A stretch of DNA of 64,000 nt from positions 6,761,001-6,825,000 of the forward strand of contig AP018172.1 in NCBI GenBank assembly GCA_002368175.1, given 5' to 3'. The notes below the pieces were generated by a model. That model ran no database searches. It worked only from the letters and a program-made list of their open reading frames with translations, and was not told the origin of the DNA. Source of the stretch: Calothrix sp. NIES-2098. Lineage in GTDB: Bacteria; Cyanobacteriota; Cyanobacteriia; Cyanobacteriales; Nostocaceae. Each line of letters starts with the position of its first letter. Position 1 is the first letter of the stretch. This document shows, piece after piece, positions 53,877 to 63,552 of this stretch. Both the position numbers and the translations under genes were made by a program.

Positions 53877-53900
53877 AGGGGCACAACATTGTTGTGCCCT
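53877..53900. repeat. GGGCACAACA palindrome
   Basis: GGGCACAACA (53879-53888) and TGTTGTGCCC (53890-53899) form a near-perfect hairpin of a type dispersed in cyanobacterial genomes. It could act as terminator for the TPR gene 120 bp upstream. Confidence 0.6.
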
Positions 53901-54038
53901 TATAAAATTGTCAATAAAATGACCGAATTTCTTAATTCAAATATGGCAAAACAGTGGCGTTTAGCCAAAGTTGAATCTACATAAATTTTTTAAATCTCAG
54001 TCTAAAATAAAATTTAGATAAACCCTTGGTTAAAGCCT

Positions 54039-54842
54039 ATGACTTCCCTATCGGCATTAACTTTACCTGACCACACTCAGCTACCAGATTCAGATGGTAC
54101 TTTCGTGAGCCAGTCGCTTGCGAGGGTTCCCCCCGTTGTGCGAACTGGCGCGAAAAATCTTCAGGAGCATCCCCAAAGTATACTAATTACAGATTCAATT
54201 AAACCTGTCTTAGAACAACTGCATCCTGACGGTCAATATTGTATTGGACAAGATTCTGGTATCTACTGGCGATTAACAGATCCGCCAGAAAAAGGTGCGG
54301 AAGCGCCTGATTGGTTTTATGTACCAAATGTACCGCCAACTCTCGATGGCAAAATGCGGCGTTCTTACGTGCTGTGGAAAGAGTATGTTGCGCCGTTGAT
54401 TGTGTTGGAATTTGTCTCTGGAGATGGCGCAGAGGAAAGGGATAGAACGCCGCCATCTCAAGGGGAAGCAGGAAATGTTGGCAAGTTTTGGGTCTACGAA
54501 CAAGCAATTCGCGTCCCCTATTATGGAATTTACGAAGTTGCAAAGGCGCAGGTTGAAGTTTATCACCTGGGAGATAATGCCTATCAACTAATGACACCCA
54601 ACGATCGCGGCCACTACCCCATTGCACCATTAGGGGTAGAGTTAGGAATCTGGCAGGGATTGTATCAAAATGCCGAGTTACCTTGGTTGCGCTGGTGGGA
54701 TGCACAAGGAAATTTATTATTAACAGGTGAGGAACGCGCCATAATTGAACGAGAAAAGCGGGAGCGAATTGTCGAAAAGTTGCGTAATCTCTCGCCTGAA
54801 CAACTCAAGGCTTTAGGAATTGACTCGGAAATGTTGGAATAG
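54039..54842 (+). CDS. Uma2 family (DUF820) protein
   Basis: A 267-aa member of the Uma2/DUF820 family, which has a PD-(D/E)XK nuclease fold and is greatly expanded in cyanobacteria. Likely catalytic residues: Asp in EAPDWFYVP (about 88), Glu in PLIVLEFVSG (about 126) and Lys in GNVGKFWVYEQ (about 150). The C-terminus is a charged coiled helix ending KALGIDSEMLE, typical of the family. Residues about 21-39 are an in-frame repeat insert. The biological role of the family is unknown. Confidence 0.85.
   Translation: MTSLSALTLPDHTQLPDSDGTFVSQSLARVPPVVRTGAKNLQEHPQSILITDSIKPVLEQLHPDGQYCIGQDSGIYWRLTDPPEKGAEAPDWFYVPNVPPTLDGKMRRSYVLWKEYVAPLIVLEFVSGDGAEERDRTPPSQGEAGNVGKFWVYEQAIRVPYYGIYEVAKAQVEVYHLGDNAYQLMTPNDRGHYPIAPLGVELGIWQGLYQNAELPWLRWWDAQGNLLLTGEERAIIEREKRERIVEKLRNLSPEQLKALGIDSEMLE
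54101..54155. repeat. hairpin repeat inserted in the Uma2 gene
   Basis: The ends TTTCGTGAGCCAGT and ACTGGCGCGAAA pair around a core with GGGTTCCCCCC. It encodes a peptide (FVSQSLARVPPVVRTGAK) foreign to Uma2 N-termini. It is related to the fold-back element at 42963-43004. Confidence 0.65.
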
Positions 54843-54843
54843 G

Positions 54844-55416
54844 ATGACACTACATCATTCACAATTAGATAAAACAAAACTCAGGCGGACGCTGCTGAAA
54901 AAACGGCAATCAATGCACACAAATGAGTGGAGAGAAAAAAGCGATCGCATCTGTACGCAACTGCAAACCTCTACTTTATTTACTCAAGCAAAAACCATAC
55001 TTGCTTATTTCAGTTTTCGCCAAGAACCTGACCTGAGTCCGCTATTTACAGATAATAAATACCGTTGGGGATTTCCGCGTTGTGTAGGCAAATCTATGCA
55101 TTGGCACTTCTGGAATTCTGAAGATAGTTTAGCTATCGGTAGTTATGGTATCAGCGAACCCCATCCCCACGCGCCAGTTATCAAGCCAGAAGAAGTTGAT
55201 TTAATTTTAGTTCCTGGTCTGGCTTGCGATCGCCAAGGATATCGCTTAGGCTATGGCGGCGGCTATTACGATCGCTTGCTGAGTTCTCCAGAATGGGCAA
55301 CAAAGCCCACTATCGGAATTGTGTTTGATTTTGCTTATATACCCCAAATACCTGTAGAACATTGGGATAAACCCTTACATTTTGTTGCTACGGAAACTAA
55401 ATTGAGCAAACTATAA
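54844..55416 (+). CDS. 5-formyltetrahydrofolate cyclo-ligase
   Basis: A 190-aa enzyme (MTHFS) converting 5-formyl-THF to 5,10-methenyl-THF with ATP. Motifs: an early KTKLRRTLLKKRQSM, FSFRQEPDLSPLF, LILVPGLACDRQGYRLGYGG and GYYDRLL. I chose ATG 54844, one base after the Uma2 stop; the ATG at 54820 would overlap it by 23 bp. The intact distance to the Uma2 gene suggests transcription together but not a shared role. Confidence 0.92.
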   Translation: MTLHHSQLDKTKLRRTLLKKRQSMHTNEWREKSDRICTQLQTSTLFTQAKTILAYFSFRQEPDLSPLFTDNKYRWGFPRCVGKSMHWHFWNSEDSLAIGSYGISEPHPHAPVIKPEEVDLILVPGLACDRQGYRLGYGGGYYDRLLSSPEWATKPTIGIVFDFAYIPQIPVEHWDKPLHFVATETKLSKL

Positions 55417-55486
55417 AATTCGGTTTTTACAGAAATTTTGAGGCTATCTTCTTGCCCCATCATAATCAACAATAGAAACCAAGCAG

Positions 55487-56329
55487 ATGATTAATTGGCA
55501 AAATCACAAATCAGAACTGAAAATATTAGGAATATATGGGCTATTGGGAGCGATCGCAATCCTCACACTGTTCCCCTTACTGTGGTTAATCAGTACCTCT
55601 CTCAAATCACCCACAGAAAATATTTTACAGTCACCACCGCAGTTATTACCCAGTCAACCAACGTTAGATAATTTCTCTAGTGTTTGGCAGTCTCTACCTT
55701 TTGCCCAGTACTTGTATAACAGTACTTTAGTAGCGGTACTTACTGTTATTTTAAATCTGCTTTTTTGTGCTTTAGCCGCTTACCCTTTAGCAAGATTATC
55801 ATTTCCTGGGCGAGATTGGATTTTTATCGGGATTGTTTCCACGATTATGATTCCCTTTCAAATCGTGATGATTCCTCTATATATTTTGACAGTCCAAATA
55901 GGTTTAAGAAACACTTATTTGGGTATGATTTTTCCGAGTTTAGCTTCTGCCTTTGGCATCTTTTTGTTACGCCAAGCCTTCATGAGCGTTCCTAAAGAAA
56001 TAGAAGAAGCTGCCCGTATGGATGGCAGCTCCGAGTTAGGTTTGTGGTGGTATATTATGTTGCCAGCCATTCGTCCGGCACTTGTGACTCTGGCTATTTT
56101 CGTCTTTATCGGTTCTTGGAGTGACTTTCTTTGGCCGTTAATTATTATTCAAGACGAAAATCTCTATACTCTTCCCCTAGGAGTCGCAAAGCTTGCAGGT
56201 ACTTTTTCTCTTGATTGGCGTTTGGTAGCTGCTGGTTCGGTAATATCTATTGCCCCTGTATTGGTACTTTTTCTCTTCTTGCAACGCTATATCGTACCTA
56301 CGGAAACTGGTAGTGGGGTTAAAGGTTAA
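55487..56329 (+). CDS. carbohydrate ABC transporter permease, MalG type
   Basis: A 280-aa inner-membrane protein with six helices. It has the family start pattern (FPLLWLISTSLKSP) and the ATPase-docking EAA loop (EEAARMDGSS, then LPAIRPAL). Such MalG-type permeases pair with a MalF-type permease, a binding protein and an ATPase for sugar uptake; none is adjacent here. The substrate is unknown. The start follows 70 bp after the cyclo-ligase gene. Confidence 0.88.
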   Translation: MINWQNHKSELKILGIYGLLGAIAILTLFPLLWLISTSLKSPTENILQSPPQLLPSQPTLDNFSSVWQSLPFAQYLYNSTLVAVLTVILNLLFCALAAYPLARLSFPGRDWIFIGIVSTIMIPFQIVMIPLYILTVQIGLRNTYLGMIFPSLASAFGIFLLRQAFMSVPKEIEEAARMDGSSELGLWWYIMLPAIRPALVTLAIFVFIGSWSDFLWPLIIIQDENLYTLPLGVAKLAGTFSLDWRLVAAGSVISIAPVLVLFLFLQRYIVPTETGSGVKG

Positions 56330-56454
56330 ACAATTCAAAATTCAATATTATAAATTCTCTAAATTCCCACAACAGTTGGAGTTTGAATTCATAATGTTGA
56401 ACTTTGTCTCATCTTGAGATAGGCGCACCCTAATTGGTAAGAGTGGCAACAACA

Positions 56455-57162
56455 TTAATAAGCACCGCTTTTTAAAAGCACTACATGAATAGTCTTGAGA
56501 ATTAGACTCAGGTCGTAACCTACAGACCACTTACGTTGATAATCGATATCCATGCTGACGATAGTTTCAAAATCGTTAATGCTGGAACGACCGTTTGCTT
56601 GCCATTCGCCAGTCATACCTGGCTTGACTCGCAATCTTTCCCAGTGGTGTGGTTCGTAGTTGATTACCTCATCAGGGGTAGGTGGACGAGTGCCAACTAG
56701 GCTCATGTCTCCCAAAAGAACGTTCCAAAACTGGGGTAATTCGTCTAGACTGGTGCGCCGCAGAAATTTACCCACGCGGGTAATACGCGGGTCGTCTACA
56801 GATTTAAAAATGTGACCTTGAGCTTGGTTTTGTACCAGATGCTTAAGTTTGTCAGCGTTGACAATCATCGAGCGAAACTTCCACATACGGAAGGGTTTAC
56901 CGTCAAGGCCACAACGCACTTGGCAATAAAATATCGGACCCGGATTATCAATAAAAGTAGCAAGGGATACAGGAATTGCTACTAGGGCTGTAATCGCTAG
57001 TCCGATAATGGCACCGAAAATATCGATTAATCGTTTTGTTGTGCTGCTGATAGAAGGGTGTAAAGGCTGTGGCGATAAATTAACAGAATCAATGTGACTC
57101 AATAAAGTTAGATTATCCACAGTACAGCCTTTTTCATCAGTAGTAAAAGTAGACATGGACAT
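56455..57162 (-). CDS. sugar-phosphate transferase for exopolysaccharide synthesis
   Basis: A 235-aa bacterial sugar transferase (WcaJ/RfbP type), transferring a hexose-1-phosphate from UDP-sugar to undecaprenyl phosphate. It has one membrane helix (about residues 42-72), then GPIFYCQVRCGLDGKPFRMW, KFRSMIVNADKL, DDPRITRVGKFLRRTSLDEL with PQFWNVLLGDMSLVGTRPP, and KPGMTGEWQANGRS. It lacks the extra N-terminal membrane domain of long WcaJ forms. It stands alone; other exopolysaccharide genes are not in the window. Confidence 0.9.
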   Translation of the reverse strand: MSMSTFTTDEKGCTVDNLTLLSHIDSVNLSPQPLHPSISSTTKRLIDIFGAIIGLAITALVAIPVSLATFIDNPGPIFYCQVRCGLDGKPFRMWKFRSMIVNADKLKHLVQNQAQGHIFKSVDDPRITRVGKFLRRTSLDELPQFWNVLLGDMSLVGTRPPTPDEVINYEPHHWERLRVKPGMTGEWQANGRSSINDFETIVSMDIDYQRKWSVGYDLSLILKTIHVVLLKSGAY

Positions 57163-57651
57163 AATTGGCCTTCGGTTTTCGCTGAATTTTACCGTTTCTA
57201 CTGTATTTTCAGTTTCTACTGAGATGTGTACTGAGTGCTAATATAGACAATTTTTTTACGTTTCTACGTTAACTTTATACAATCTTTGAATTTAGGTTGA
57301 GATTATAAAGTTTCAGTATATTTTCGGAAAATTTGTCAATACGTGATATGTAAAGACTTCGTAGCCAAGACTTTAGCTCTGACTACGAACAGTTTTTAAG
57401 AGTTATACCAATGTGAAAAAAGAATGCGACAGATAAGTAGGGGCATGGCGTCAGTAAGATAATTTTGATATACCAAAAGATTATGGGTGCTGTCCCCATA
57501 CAAAGAATTTATGTGTTGCAAACATTATTTGAATTGGTATTAATTAGTAATTACGTTATGAATGGGGATTTAAACCCCACCCATAACGTTACAACCCATT
57601 TAAGGTTGGGAACTCTAACCCTCGGTTTAATTACCAATTACGAATTAGTAA
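57163..57651. other. intergenic with repeats
   Basis: About 490 bp. It contains a degenerate copy of the TTCGTAG...CTACGAA hairpin (57358-57389) and a stretch 57530-57660 rich in TTAGTAATTA and its complement. An 85-codon plus ORF at 57465-57722 overlaps the next gene's end, has repeat-derived composition and is not called. Confidence 0.5.
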
Positions 57652-60600
57652 TTATGCTGAATGCGCAACCTCTAGAGAAAAATTCAGCGTGTATGGTTCT
57701 TCTAAAGATTGGCGAGTACTAGCCTTGATTGCTTCGAGATAGCGACGCAGAGACAGAAGTTGCTGGGAATTAGGGCGATAGCTGAGATTACCTTGTTTTT
57801 CAAAAAGTGGGGCTGAGGCGATCGCATGATAATCTGGGTTATCTTGAGAACTTTGGGTGAGCCAAGAGTCATCAGGACTATTGGGTATTAAACCCGCAGG
57901 TAATTCACCTTCTAAGAAAGCCAAGAGGCGTTGCTGACAAGTGCGGGTATTAACGCCCCGTCCCTCAAATAAGTGGATAACTTCACTAAAAGATAAAGGT
58001 CGGTCTGGTAACAGCCGCAGTAATTCTGTAAACAAGAAATAATCGGTGTATTGTTGTCTCGGTATGTCTAAAACCAGGGGATGTAGGGGTAACATCGCCA
58101 AACCATAAGCAACTCGGCTACAACTAGGAGCGCCATTTTCACCCAAATAAGAATCTTGAATTATTTTGGCGTTGGGGAGTTTCTGCTTCAGCCAACGGTT
58201 GATTGTGGAAATGGAAGCTCCTCCACCAGTCAAAATAGCTTGATTAATTGCTTCTGTGGGTATACCACGAGCTACCAACAACTTGTTAAGTTCGCGGTTG
58301 AGGCGGCGGACAAATGGAACTAATACTTGGCTCTCCAAATCTCGTCGTTCCAACACCCATCGCTGGTCGGCTAAATCTAAAGTGAAAGATTCTTGGTGTT
58401 GTAAAATCAACTTCAAAGCTAGTGCGGCATCAAGTACTGCTTGCCCTAAAAGCGAACTTTCTAAACGCTGCTGGAGGCGAACGCGAGCGCTAATATCGGG
58501 TTCTCCGACTCGTGGAAGTTCCAATTCTTCCAAACCCAAACTTTGCCACTGCATCTGGTCTAAACCAGGAATAGTCGATTGCCAAAGTCCAGGCTGACTG
58601 CTGATAGAGCTATCACCTTGAATTTCGGCTCGCGATCGCCGAGATTTTGGTGGTAGAAGTAGTTGGCAGATAATATCTTGCTCAATACCCTTGCCTCCAT
58701 AGGCAAAGTTGTGGAGCATGAAATCATGATGGGTGAATTCTGATAAATTTTCTGGCAAATCAACCAAAGCCATTTCGGTGGTTGTGGCTCCTATATTTAA
58801 CGCCAGAGTGTTTCCTAATAGTGGTTGCTCGTTGATTTGTACCGGACGCAAACCTTGATTAGTACTTAATTGTACTGTTTCACCTTTGGCAGTATTCAGT
58901 ACGCTTAAAAGACTGGCGATCGCTTCTTCAATAAAAAATACTTGCTGGGGATGTTGAACTAATTTGCTCGTCAGTAATGCTTCGCGCACATTAAAGCGAT
59001 ATTGTTCCGAGCAACTAGATGGACAAGTACAAATTGCACCAGCCAGGTTATTAATAATGGTACGGAAACTTGCTTCATCTAAACCAACAGCCGCAGCAGT
59101 CAAACCTTGAGTAGTACTTTGGCGATCGGATTTTAAAGTTAATAGCAGTTTTGAGAGCGATCGCACAACCCAAATTAACGGCCCTGCTGAAAACTCATTA
59201 AATTGCAGTACGGGTTCCCATTTTTGCCTAGCATTTTTGTAGGGAATAGCTAGTTGTAAATAGGGTTTTAATTGTGCTGAGTAAAGAGTATTTTTGGCTG
59301 GTGCAGCATTGCTAGGCAAGTTTTCTGCGCTTTCAGTCGCATTTTGAGGAACAGAAGCCGTAGGCAGATAAACTTCTGCTGGTAAACGAAATGATTGCTG
59401 AAAAGAACTGGCTCCTGCTTGGTTTTCTGCTGACCAATAGATAGGATAGACAACAAAAGTAGAGCTATTTAATAATGTGGCAGAAATCCCAGTTGTGCCT
59501 AAATCAATTCCTAAATACCAGCGCGACTTGAGAATCTCTTGAGATGAAACTTCGGGATTTTTTAACCCTTGCGCAGTAGAAAGCGAAGTTTTTTTTTCAA
59601 TTATTGGGCTAAAGTCTAACTCCACTTCTGGTTGAGGTGTATCGGTAAAAGCCGCAGGTGGAGTTTTTTCGACTAATTCCTCAACAGAGGATTCTTCATC
59701 AGCGGAATTTAGTAAGCCATCAAAGTTAGCCAAATCTCGATCCAGTAACTGCAACTGCTCATCATCCAATGAAATATCTGGCATCGTAGCAGCTACTTCT
59801 GGGGAAAGTAAATTTTCCTGTGGTGAGGCAGCAATATAGTTATCTAAGGCTTTATCTTGTTCTTCATCAAGAATCACTACTTCCGGTTTTTGCGCAGCAG
59901 GTGCGATCGTTGTAGTTTTGATAACTTCTTTGGGAGGAGATGAAGCTGGAATTACCTGCTGTTCGGTACTTGAATCAACTACTAAGTCTGTCAACGCTGC
60001 AATTGTATCAACGCTAGCTCGATTTTCTGTGGCGGTGACTGCTGCTACTGGCAAGCTAGTTGTATCTGTAACCTCCTCAAAAAATAAATCTTCCCATTCC
60101 ACTGATGAATCTGTTGGTTGTGCAGGGGAATCTGGAATTGCTTCTAGTTGAGGATAATTTTGTTCTTTGATACTCGCAGTTGTTTCTACAGCCGCATCTA
60201 CAGGTGTGCTATCGATGATATCTATAGCCGCTAAAGTCACATCTGCTGGTGGTGATATGTCATTAGCAACAACCTTTGTAGTTAGATCTTCAGTTTGAAA
60301 CAAACTGGCATAAAGTTCGTCTACTTCATCTACTGGGGAACTCTCTGACTGTAATGTAGTTGGAGTTGGATTTGTAATTGTTTGGGAAGATGGTGGTGCA
60401 TCTGGAACCAGTTCCAACAGCACTGCATCTAAATCTTCTGTGTTAGCAGTATCTTGTTTTGGTTGGATTAGCGATCGCTGAATTTCTAACTCTGGTTGGG
60501 GATCGGCTGACTGTAAGCTTTGGAAATTAATATTGTCTGTCTTACCAGGAAATTGCTGTAAATACTGCGTCAAGTTATTCAAAAAGCTGGCCATTACCTG

Positions 60601-61386
60601 TTCGCCTTGCAATCCTTGAGAGTGCATTCGGGCGATCGCTTGCGATAAAGATTCGTGATAAGTATGAATGTTGCGCTGTAGGGCTTCAAAAACAACATTC
60701 ACAGTTCCATCCAACGACAGCAGGCGTCGATCGAATTCTCTACCTAAGCTATTTAAGCGCTCTACCGGATCTGAATTGGTGCTGGGTGTGGAATCTAAAT
60801 TCGCGTTATTACTGGTGGCGTGAGAAATCGGTAAATTTGCCAAACTCTGAGCTAACTGCGAGGATAAAGTTGGCACCAAGCGATTGGTAAGTGCCTGTAA
60901 ACAGTCGTTAATTATCTGTTCTTGGTTTGCTAGCTGCTGGCTGAGAGAGTAATTTTGCGATCGCCTTTGCTCTAATTGCCGAATTTCTTGCACCAGATTA
61001 GCTCGCTCTTGCAATAATCCTGATAATTCTGCTTGCAACGGCTGGAGCAAAACTGAGACTTCACTATTTAATTTTTGCAGCAGCGTCGCTGTACTCTGTT
61101 CTTCGTTGTATTGCTTGTTTTGGCTTAAAGCCTGCTGATTATTTTGATCGACAAATTTTGCTAATAAAGGTGATAGCGGTTTGGTGTGTGCGGATTTATT
61201 TTGACCATCCTGAGACAATGACTCACTTTCTCCCAGCTTATTGAGAAAGTCGCGAGTACGCTCTAATACCTCTCTTGGCTCCTGCGCCTGAGTAGACAAC
61301 AACTTAGACAGACGCTTGTCGTTATTGGCAAGTAAGTTGTCAATGTCTGCGATCAATTTTTGAATTTCATCTGTGTGAGAAGTCAC
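57652..61386 (-). CDS. large protein with coiled coil and Hsp70/actin-like ATPase domain
   Basis: A 1244-aa protein. About 1-200 is helical, coiled-coil-like and Gln/Leu-rich. About 300-620 is an acidic, Pro/Thr/Val-rich linker. From about 628 there is an Hsp70/actin-type fold: phosphate loop LGIDLGTTGISATLL, a second LALNIGATTTEMALVDL, and an adenosine-type AILTGGGASISTINRWL. Between them lies ICTCPSSCSEQ, a compact Cys cluster that might bind metal. No signal peptide or membrane helix, so it is cytoplasmic. I cannot name it; it is much longer than DnaK and lacks the usual substrate domain. It could be a cytoskeletal or scaffold ATPase. Confidence 0.82.
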   Translation of the reverse strand: MTSHTDEIQKLIADIDNLLANNDKRLSKLLSTQAQEPREVLERTRDFLNKLGESESLSQDGQNKSAHTKPLSPLLAKFVDQNNQQALSQNKQYNEEQSTATLLQKLNSEVSVLLQPLQAELSGLLQERANLVQEIRQLEQRRSQNYSLSQQLANQEQIINDCLQALTNRLVPTLSSQLAQSLANLPISHATSNNANLDSTPSTNSDPVERLNSLGREFDRRLLSLDGTVNVVFEALQRNIHTYHESLSQAIARMHSQGLQGEQVMASFLNNLTQYLQQFPGKTDNINFQSLQSADPQPELEIQRSLIQPKQDTANTEDLDAVLLELVPDAPPSSQTITNPTPTTLQSESSPVDEVDELYASLFQTEDLTTKVVANDISPPADVTLAAIDIIDSTPVDAAVETTASIKEQNYPQLEAIPDSPAQPTDSSVEWEDLFFEEVTDTTSLPVAAVTATENRASVDTIAALTDLVVDSSTEQQVIPASSPPKEVIKTTTIAPAAQKPEVVILDEEQDKALDNYIAASPQENLLSPEVAATMPDISLDDEQLQLLDRDLANFDGLLNSADEESSVEELVEKTPPAAFTDTPQPEVELDFSPIIEKKTSLSTAQGLKNPEVSSQEILKSRWYLGIDLGTTGISATLLNSSTFVVYPIYWSAENQAGASSFQQSFRLPAEVYLPTASVPQNATESAENLPSNAAPAKNTLYSAQLKPYLQLAIPYKNARQKWEPVLQFNEFSAGPLIWVVRSLSKLLLTLKSDRQSTTQGLTAAAVGLDEASFRTIINNLAGAICTCPSSCSEQYRFNVREALLTSKLVQHPQQVFFIEEAIASLLSVLNTAKGETVQLSTNQGLRPVQINEQPLLGNTLALNIGATTTEMALVDLPENLSEFTHHDFMLHNFAYGGKGIEQDIICQLLLPPKSRRSRAEIQGDSSISSQPGLWQSTIPGLDQMQWQSLGLEELELPRVGEPDISARVRLQQRLESSLLGQAVLDAALALKLILQHQESFTLDLADQRWVLERRDLESQVLVPFVRRLNRELNKLLVARGIPTEAINQAILTGGGASISTINRWLKQKLPNAKIIQDSYLGENGAPSCSRVAYGLAMLPLHPLVLDIPRQQYTDYFLFTELLRLLPDRPLSFSEVIHLFEGRGVNTRTCQQRLLAFLEGELPAGLIPNSPDDSWLTQSSQDNPDYHAIASAPLFEKQGNLSYRPNSQQLLSLRRYLEAIKASTRQSLEEPYTLNFSLEVAHSA

Positions 61387-61501
61387 TTTAGATACCTTAT
61401 GTAGAAATTTACGTCAATTGCTGTTTAAATTAATTTACAATTATGGAAATTAAGAGGCTTGACTTTTACCCGCCGGATTTCTGAGCGCCATTCTGTATAT
61501 C

Positions 61502-61663
61502 TTATTGATTTTGGGAATCTTGGCTATCGTCAATTACTACCTGTTTGAGAGGATCGGCTGGACAGCTACAAATTAGGCGTTTGGCAGTTTCAACAGCACG
61601 GCAGCCTACTGGGTGCTTTTCTATCTCACCAGACAACCAATGTTGTAGCTTCTCAGACTTCAT
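61502..61663 (-). CDS. small Cys-containing protein, candidate
   Basis: A 53-aa ORF from ATG 61663 (MKSEKLQHWLSGEIEKHPVG, then CRAVETAKRLICSCPADP), upstream of the large ATPase gene on the same strand. The composition is that of a real small helical protein, and ICSCP echoes the ICTCP of the neighbour. An upstream extension to 61783 is hydrophobic and unlikely. No clear ribosome site. Low certainty. Confidence 0.4.
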   Translation of the reverse strand: MKSEKLQHWLSGEIEKHPVGCRAVETAKRLICSCPADPLKQVVIDDSQDSQNQ

Positions 61664-61783
61664 AGCATAAAAAATAGAAAAAATTGTAACAGCACAAACT
61701 ACTTTTGGTAAACCAACGCTTTGTGTATCAAAAAACAAGCAAAATATGAAGCTTTGTTGTAATTCGTTGTATATTGCTGACAA

Positions 61784-62093
61784 CAGCTAAAAGTTTTAGG
61801 TTAGCAAAAATTAACTACCTTGAGTATCATTAAGGTTGTTTACTTATGTTCTAAAGTTAGCCCTTCAACAAGGCCTTGAAGTGTAACACACTGTTTAATG
61901 CATAGCGATCGCTAGGTTTCAATCCATAGTGAAAGATTATTGATAAACAACGCTCATACCGCATTCTTGTGTAACATAGTTTAGTTTTATTTTTGTAAAG
62001 GGCTGTGCTTTGATAGCTTAGGCTAAACATAGCACTCTCGTTTGTTGTGTATCCAACAGCTTTATTTAATAAGTATGTAATCAAGATGTAGTA
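61784..62093. other. promoter region upstream of the Crp-type gene
   Basis: About 310 bp with no credible ORF; a 75-codon minus ORF at 61857-62084 is Tyr/Lys/Cys-biased noise. No strong palindrome resembling TGTGA-N6-TCACA was seen. Confidence 0.45.
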
Positions 62094-62795
62094 ATGGAAG
62101 ACCGATATAGCCTACAGACACCTACAAATCCCTGGATGATCTCGGCTCCCTTTTTTCAGGGATTGCCAGAATTGGTTGTGGAACCAGCCCTCACCCATCT
62201 TGTCACCCGTACACACCCGGCTAATCAGGTAATTCTACTGGAAAATGACTGGGGTGGTTCGGTATATTTTATTGTCGAAGGATGGGTCAAAATTCGCACC
62301 TACAACCTAGAAGGGAAAGAGGTGACGTTGAATATTCTAGGCAAGGGAGAATTGTTTGGTGAAATGGCGGCGCTAGATGAAGTACCGCGCTCTACCGATG
62401 TAATTACGCTAACGCCCACAGTGATTGGCAGTATGCCGTCTCAAGATTTTGTCAAGTTACTTCAGACAGAACCAATGGCAGGAATGCGATTGGCACAACT
62501 GATGGCGCGACGCTTGCGACAAGTCAATCGCAGACTGCGCCTACGAGAATCTGATAGTCAGTCGCGGGTGGCAGATACTTTGCTATTTTTGGCAGAAGGA
62601 CAGGGAAAAAAGGCGCAGACAGGAGGAACAGAAATTCCCAATTTACCGCACCGGGAATTGAGCAGTTTAAGTGGACTGGCACGGGAAACAGTAACACGAG
62701 TGTTGACAAGGCTAGAAAAAAAAGGGTTGATTAGACGAGATCAGGATATGATTCATATTCCTGATTTGTCAGCCTTGGAAAGAATGATCGTTTAA
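62094..62795 (+). CDS. Crp/Fnr family regulator, SyCRP1-like
   Basis: A 233-aa protein. The cNMP-binding domain spans about residues 18-140 (VILLENDWGGSVYFIVEGWV, then LGKGELFGEMAALDEVPRST, where Glu and the Arg-Ser/Thr pair are the cyclic nucleotide contacts). A dimer helix follows (MRLAQLMARRLRQVNRRLRL), then a winged helix (LPHRELSSLSGLARETVTRV). It lacks Fnr cysteines and differs from NtcA, so a cAMP-type receptor is likely. DUF2232 follows by 4 bp, indicating an operon. Confidence 0.88.
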   Translation: MEDRYSLQTPTNPWMISAPFFQGLPELVVEPALTHLVTRTHPANQVILLENDWGGSVYFIVEGWVKIRTYNLEGKEVTLNILGKGELFGEMAALDEVPRSTDVITLTPTVIGSMPSQDFVKLLQTEPMAGMRLAQLMARRLRQVNRRLRLRESDSQSRVADTLLFLAEGQGKKAQTGGTEIPNLPHRELSSLSGLARETVTRVLTRLEKKGLIRRDQDMIHIPDLSALERMIV

Positions 62796-62799
62796 AAAC

Positions 62800-63552
62800 T
62801 TGTCAAATATGAGCATTTTAGATTCTCTGCCAGATGAGCCAGAGCAAGGCCCATCCTCTGAATCTCAAACTAACCACAATCAACGGCTAGACAAATTTGG
62901 GAATCAAAGCACGCTGCGACCTCCGCAACTGAAGGTTGATGCACCCCTGAGAATGGTAGAAACGGCATTTTTAGCTAGTACTGCTAGCTTGATTTGGTTT
63001 ATTAATTTTTACTTTCCCTTGGGGCCAGTATTGCGAATATTTTTTCCCGTACCGATCGCTCTAGTTTATCTCCGTTGGGGCAAAAGAGCAGCTTGGATGG
63101 CAGCAGTCACATCTGGATTGCTGCTAGCAGTGTTGATGGGGCCAGTTCGCAGTCTGCTGTTCGTCATGCCTTATGCTTTTATGGGCGTGCTATTAGGATC
63201 GACATGGAATCGTCGTGTCCCCTGGATAGTTTCTATTACCTTGGGTATGTTACTAGGTACTTTGGGAGCGTTTTTCCGGGTATGGTTACTGTCTGTGTTA
63301 TCTGGTGAAGATCTTTGGATTTATGCAATCAACCAGGTAACAGAACTAATGGAGTGGTTGTTCCTAAAGCTGGAATTATTGGTAAATCCTAGCGTGTTTT
63401 GGATTCAAATCGGAGCGATCGCTTTGATTATGTTCAATAATTTTATCTATTTATTTATCGTCCACCTGGCAGCATGGCTGCTGTTGGATCGTCTGGGAAA
63501 TCCCATTCCGCGTCCGCCTCGTTGGGTACAGGTTTTGATGGATTATGAATAA
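62800..63552 (+). CDS. DUF2232 membrane protein
   Basis: A 250-aa protein with a polar N-terminus (~50 residues) and about six hydrophobic helices from residue 50 on (ETAFLASTASLIWFINFYFP, AAVTSGLLLAVLMGPVRSLL, VSITLGMLLGTLGAFFRVWL, IQIGAIALIMFNNFIYLFIV). DUF2232/YybS family proteins resemble ECF S-components, so a small-molecule transport role is possible. It lies 4 bp after the Crp-type gene and 54 bp before the CobT-like gene. Confidence 0.8.
   Translation: MSNMSILDSLPDEPEQGPSSESQTNHNQRLDKFGNQSTLRPPQLKVDAPLRMVETAFLASTASLIWFINFYFPLGPVLRIFFPVPIALVYLRWGKRAAWMAAVTSGLLLAVLMGPVRSLLFVMPYAFMGVLLGSTWNRRVPWIVSITLGMLLGTLGAFFRVWLLSVLSGEDLWIYAINQVTELMEWLFLKLELLVNPSVFWIQIGAIALIMFNNFIYLFIVHLAAWLLLDRLGNPIPRPPRWVQVLMDYE

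Noticed and set aside
57465..57722. 85-codon plus ORF
   Set aside because: Lies in repeat sequence and overlaps antisense the end of the 1244-aa gene, with no ribosome site.
61857..62084. 75-codon minus ORF
   Set aside because: Composition unlike its neighbours, and it occupies the promoter region of the Crp-type gene.
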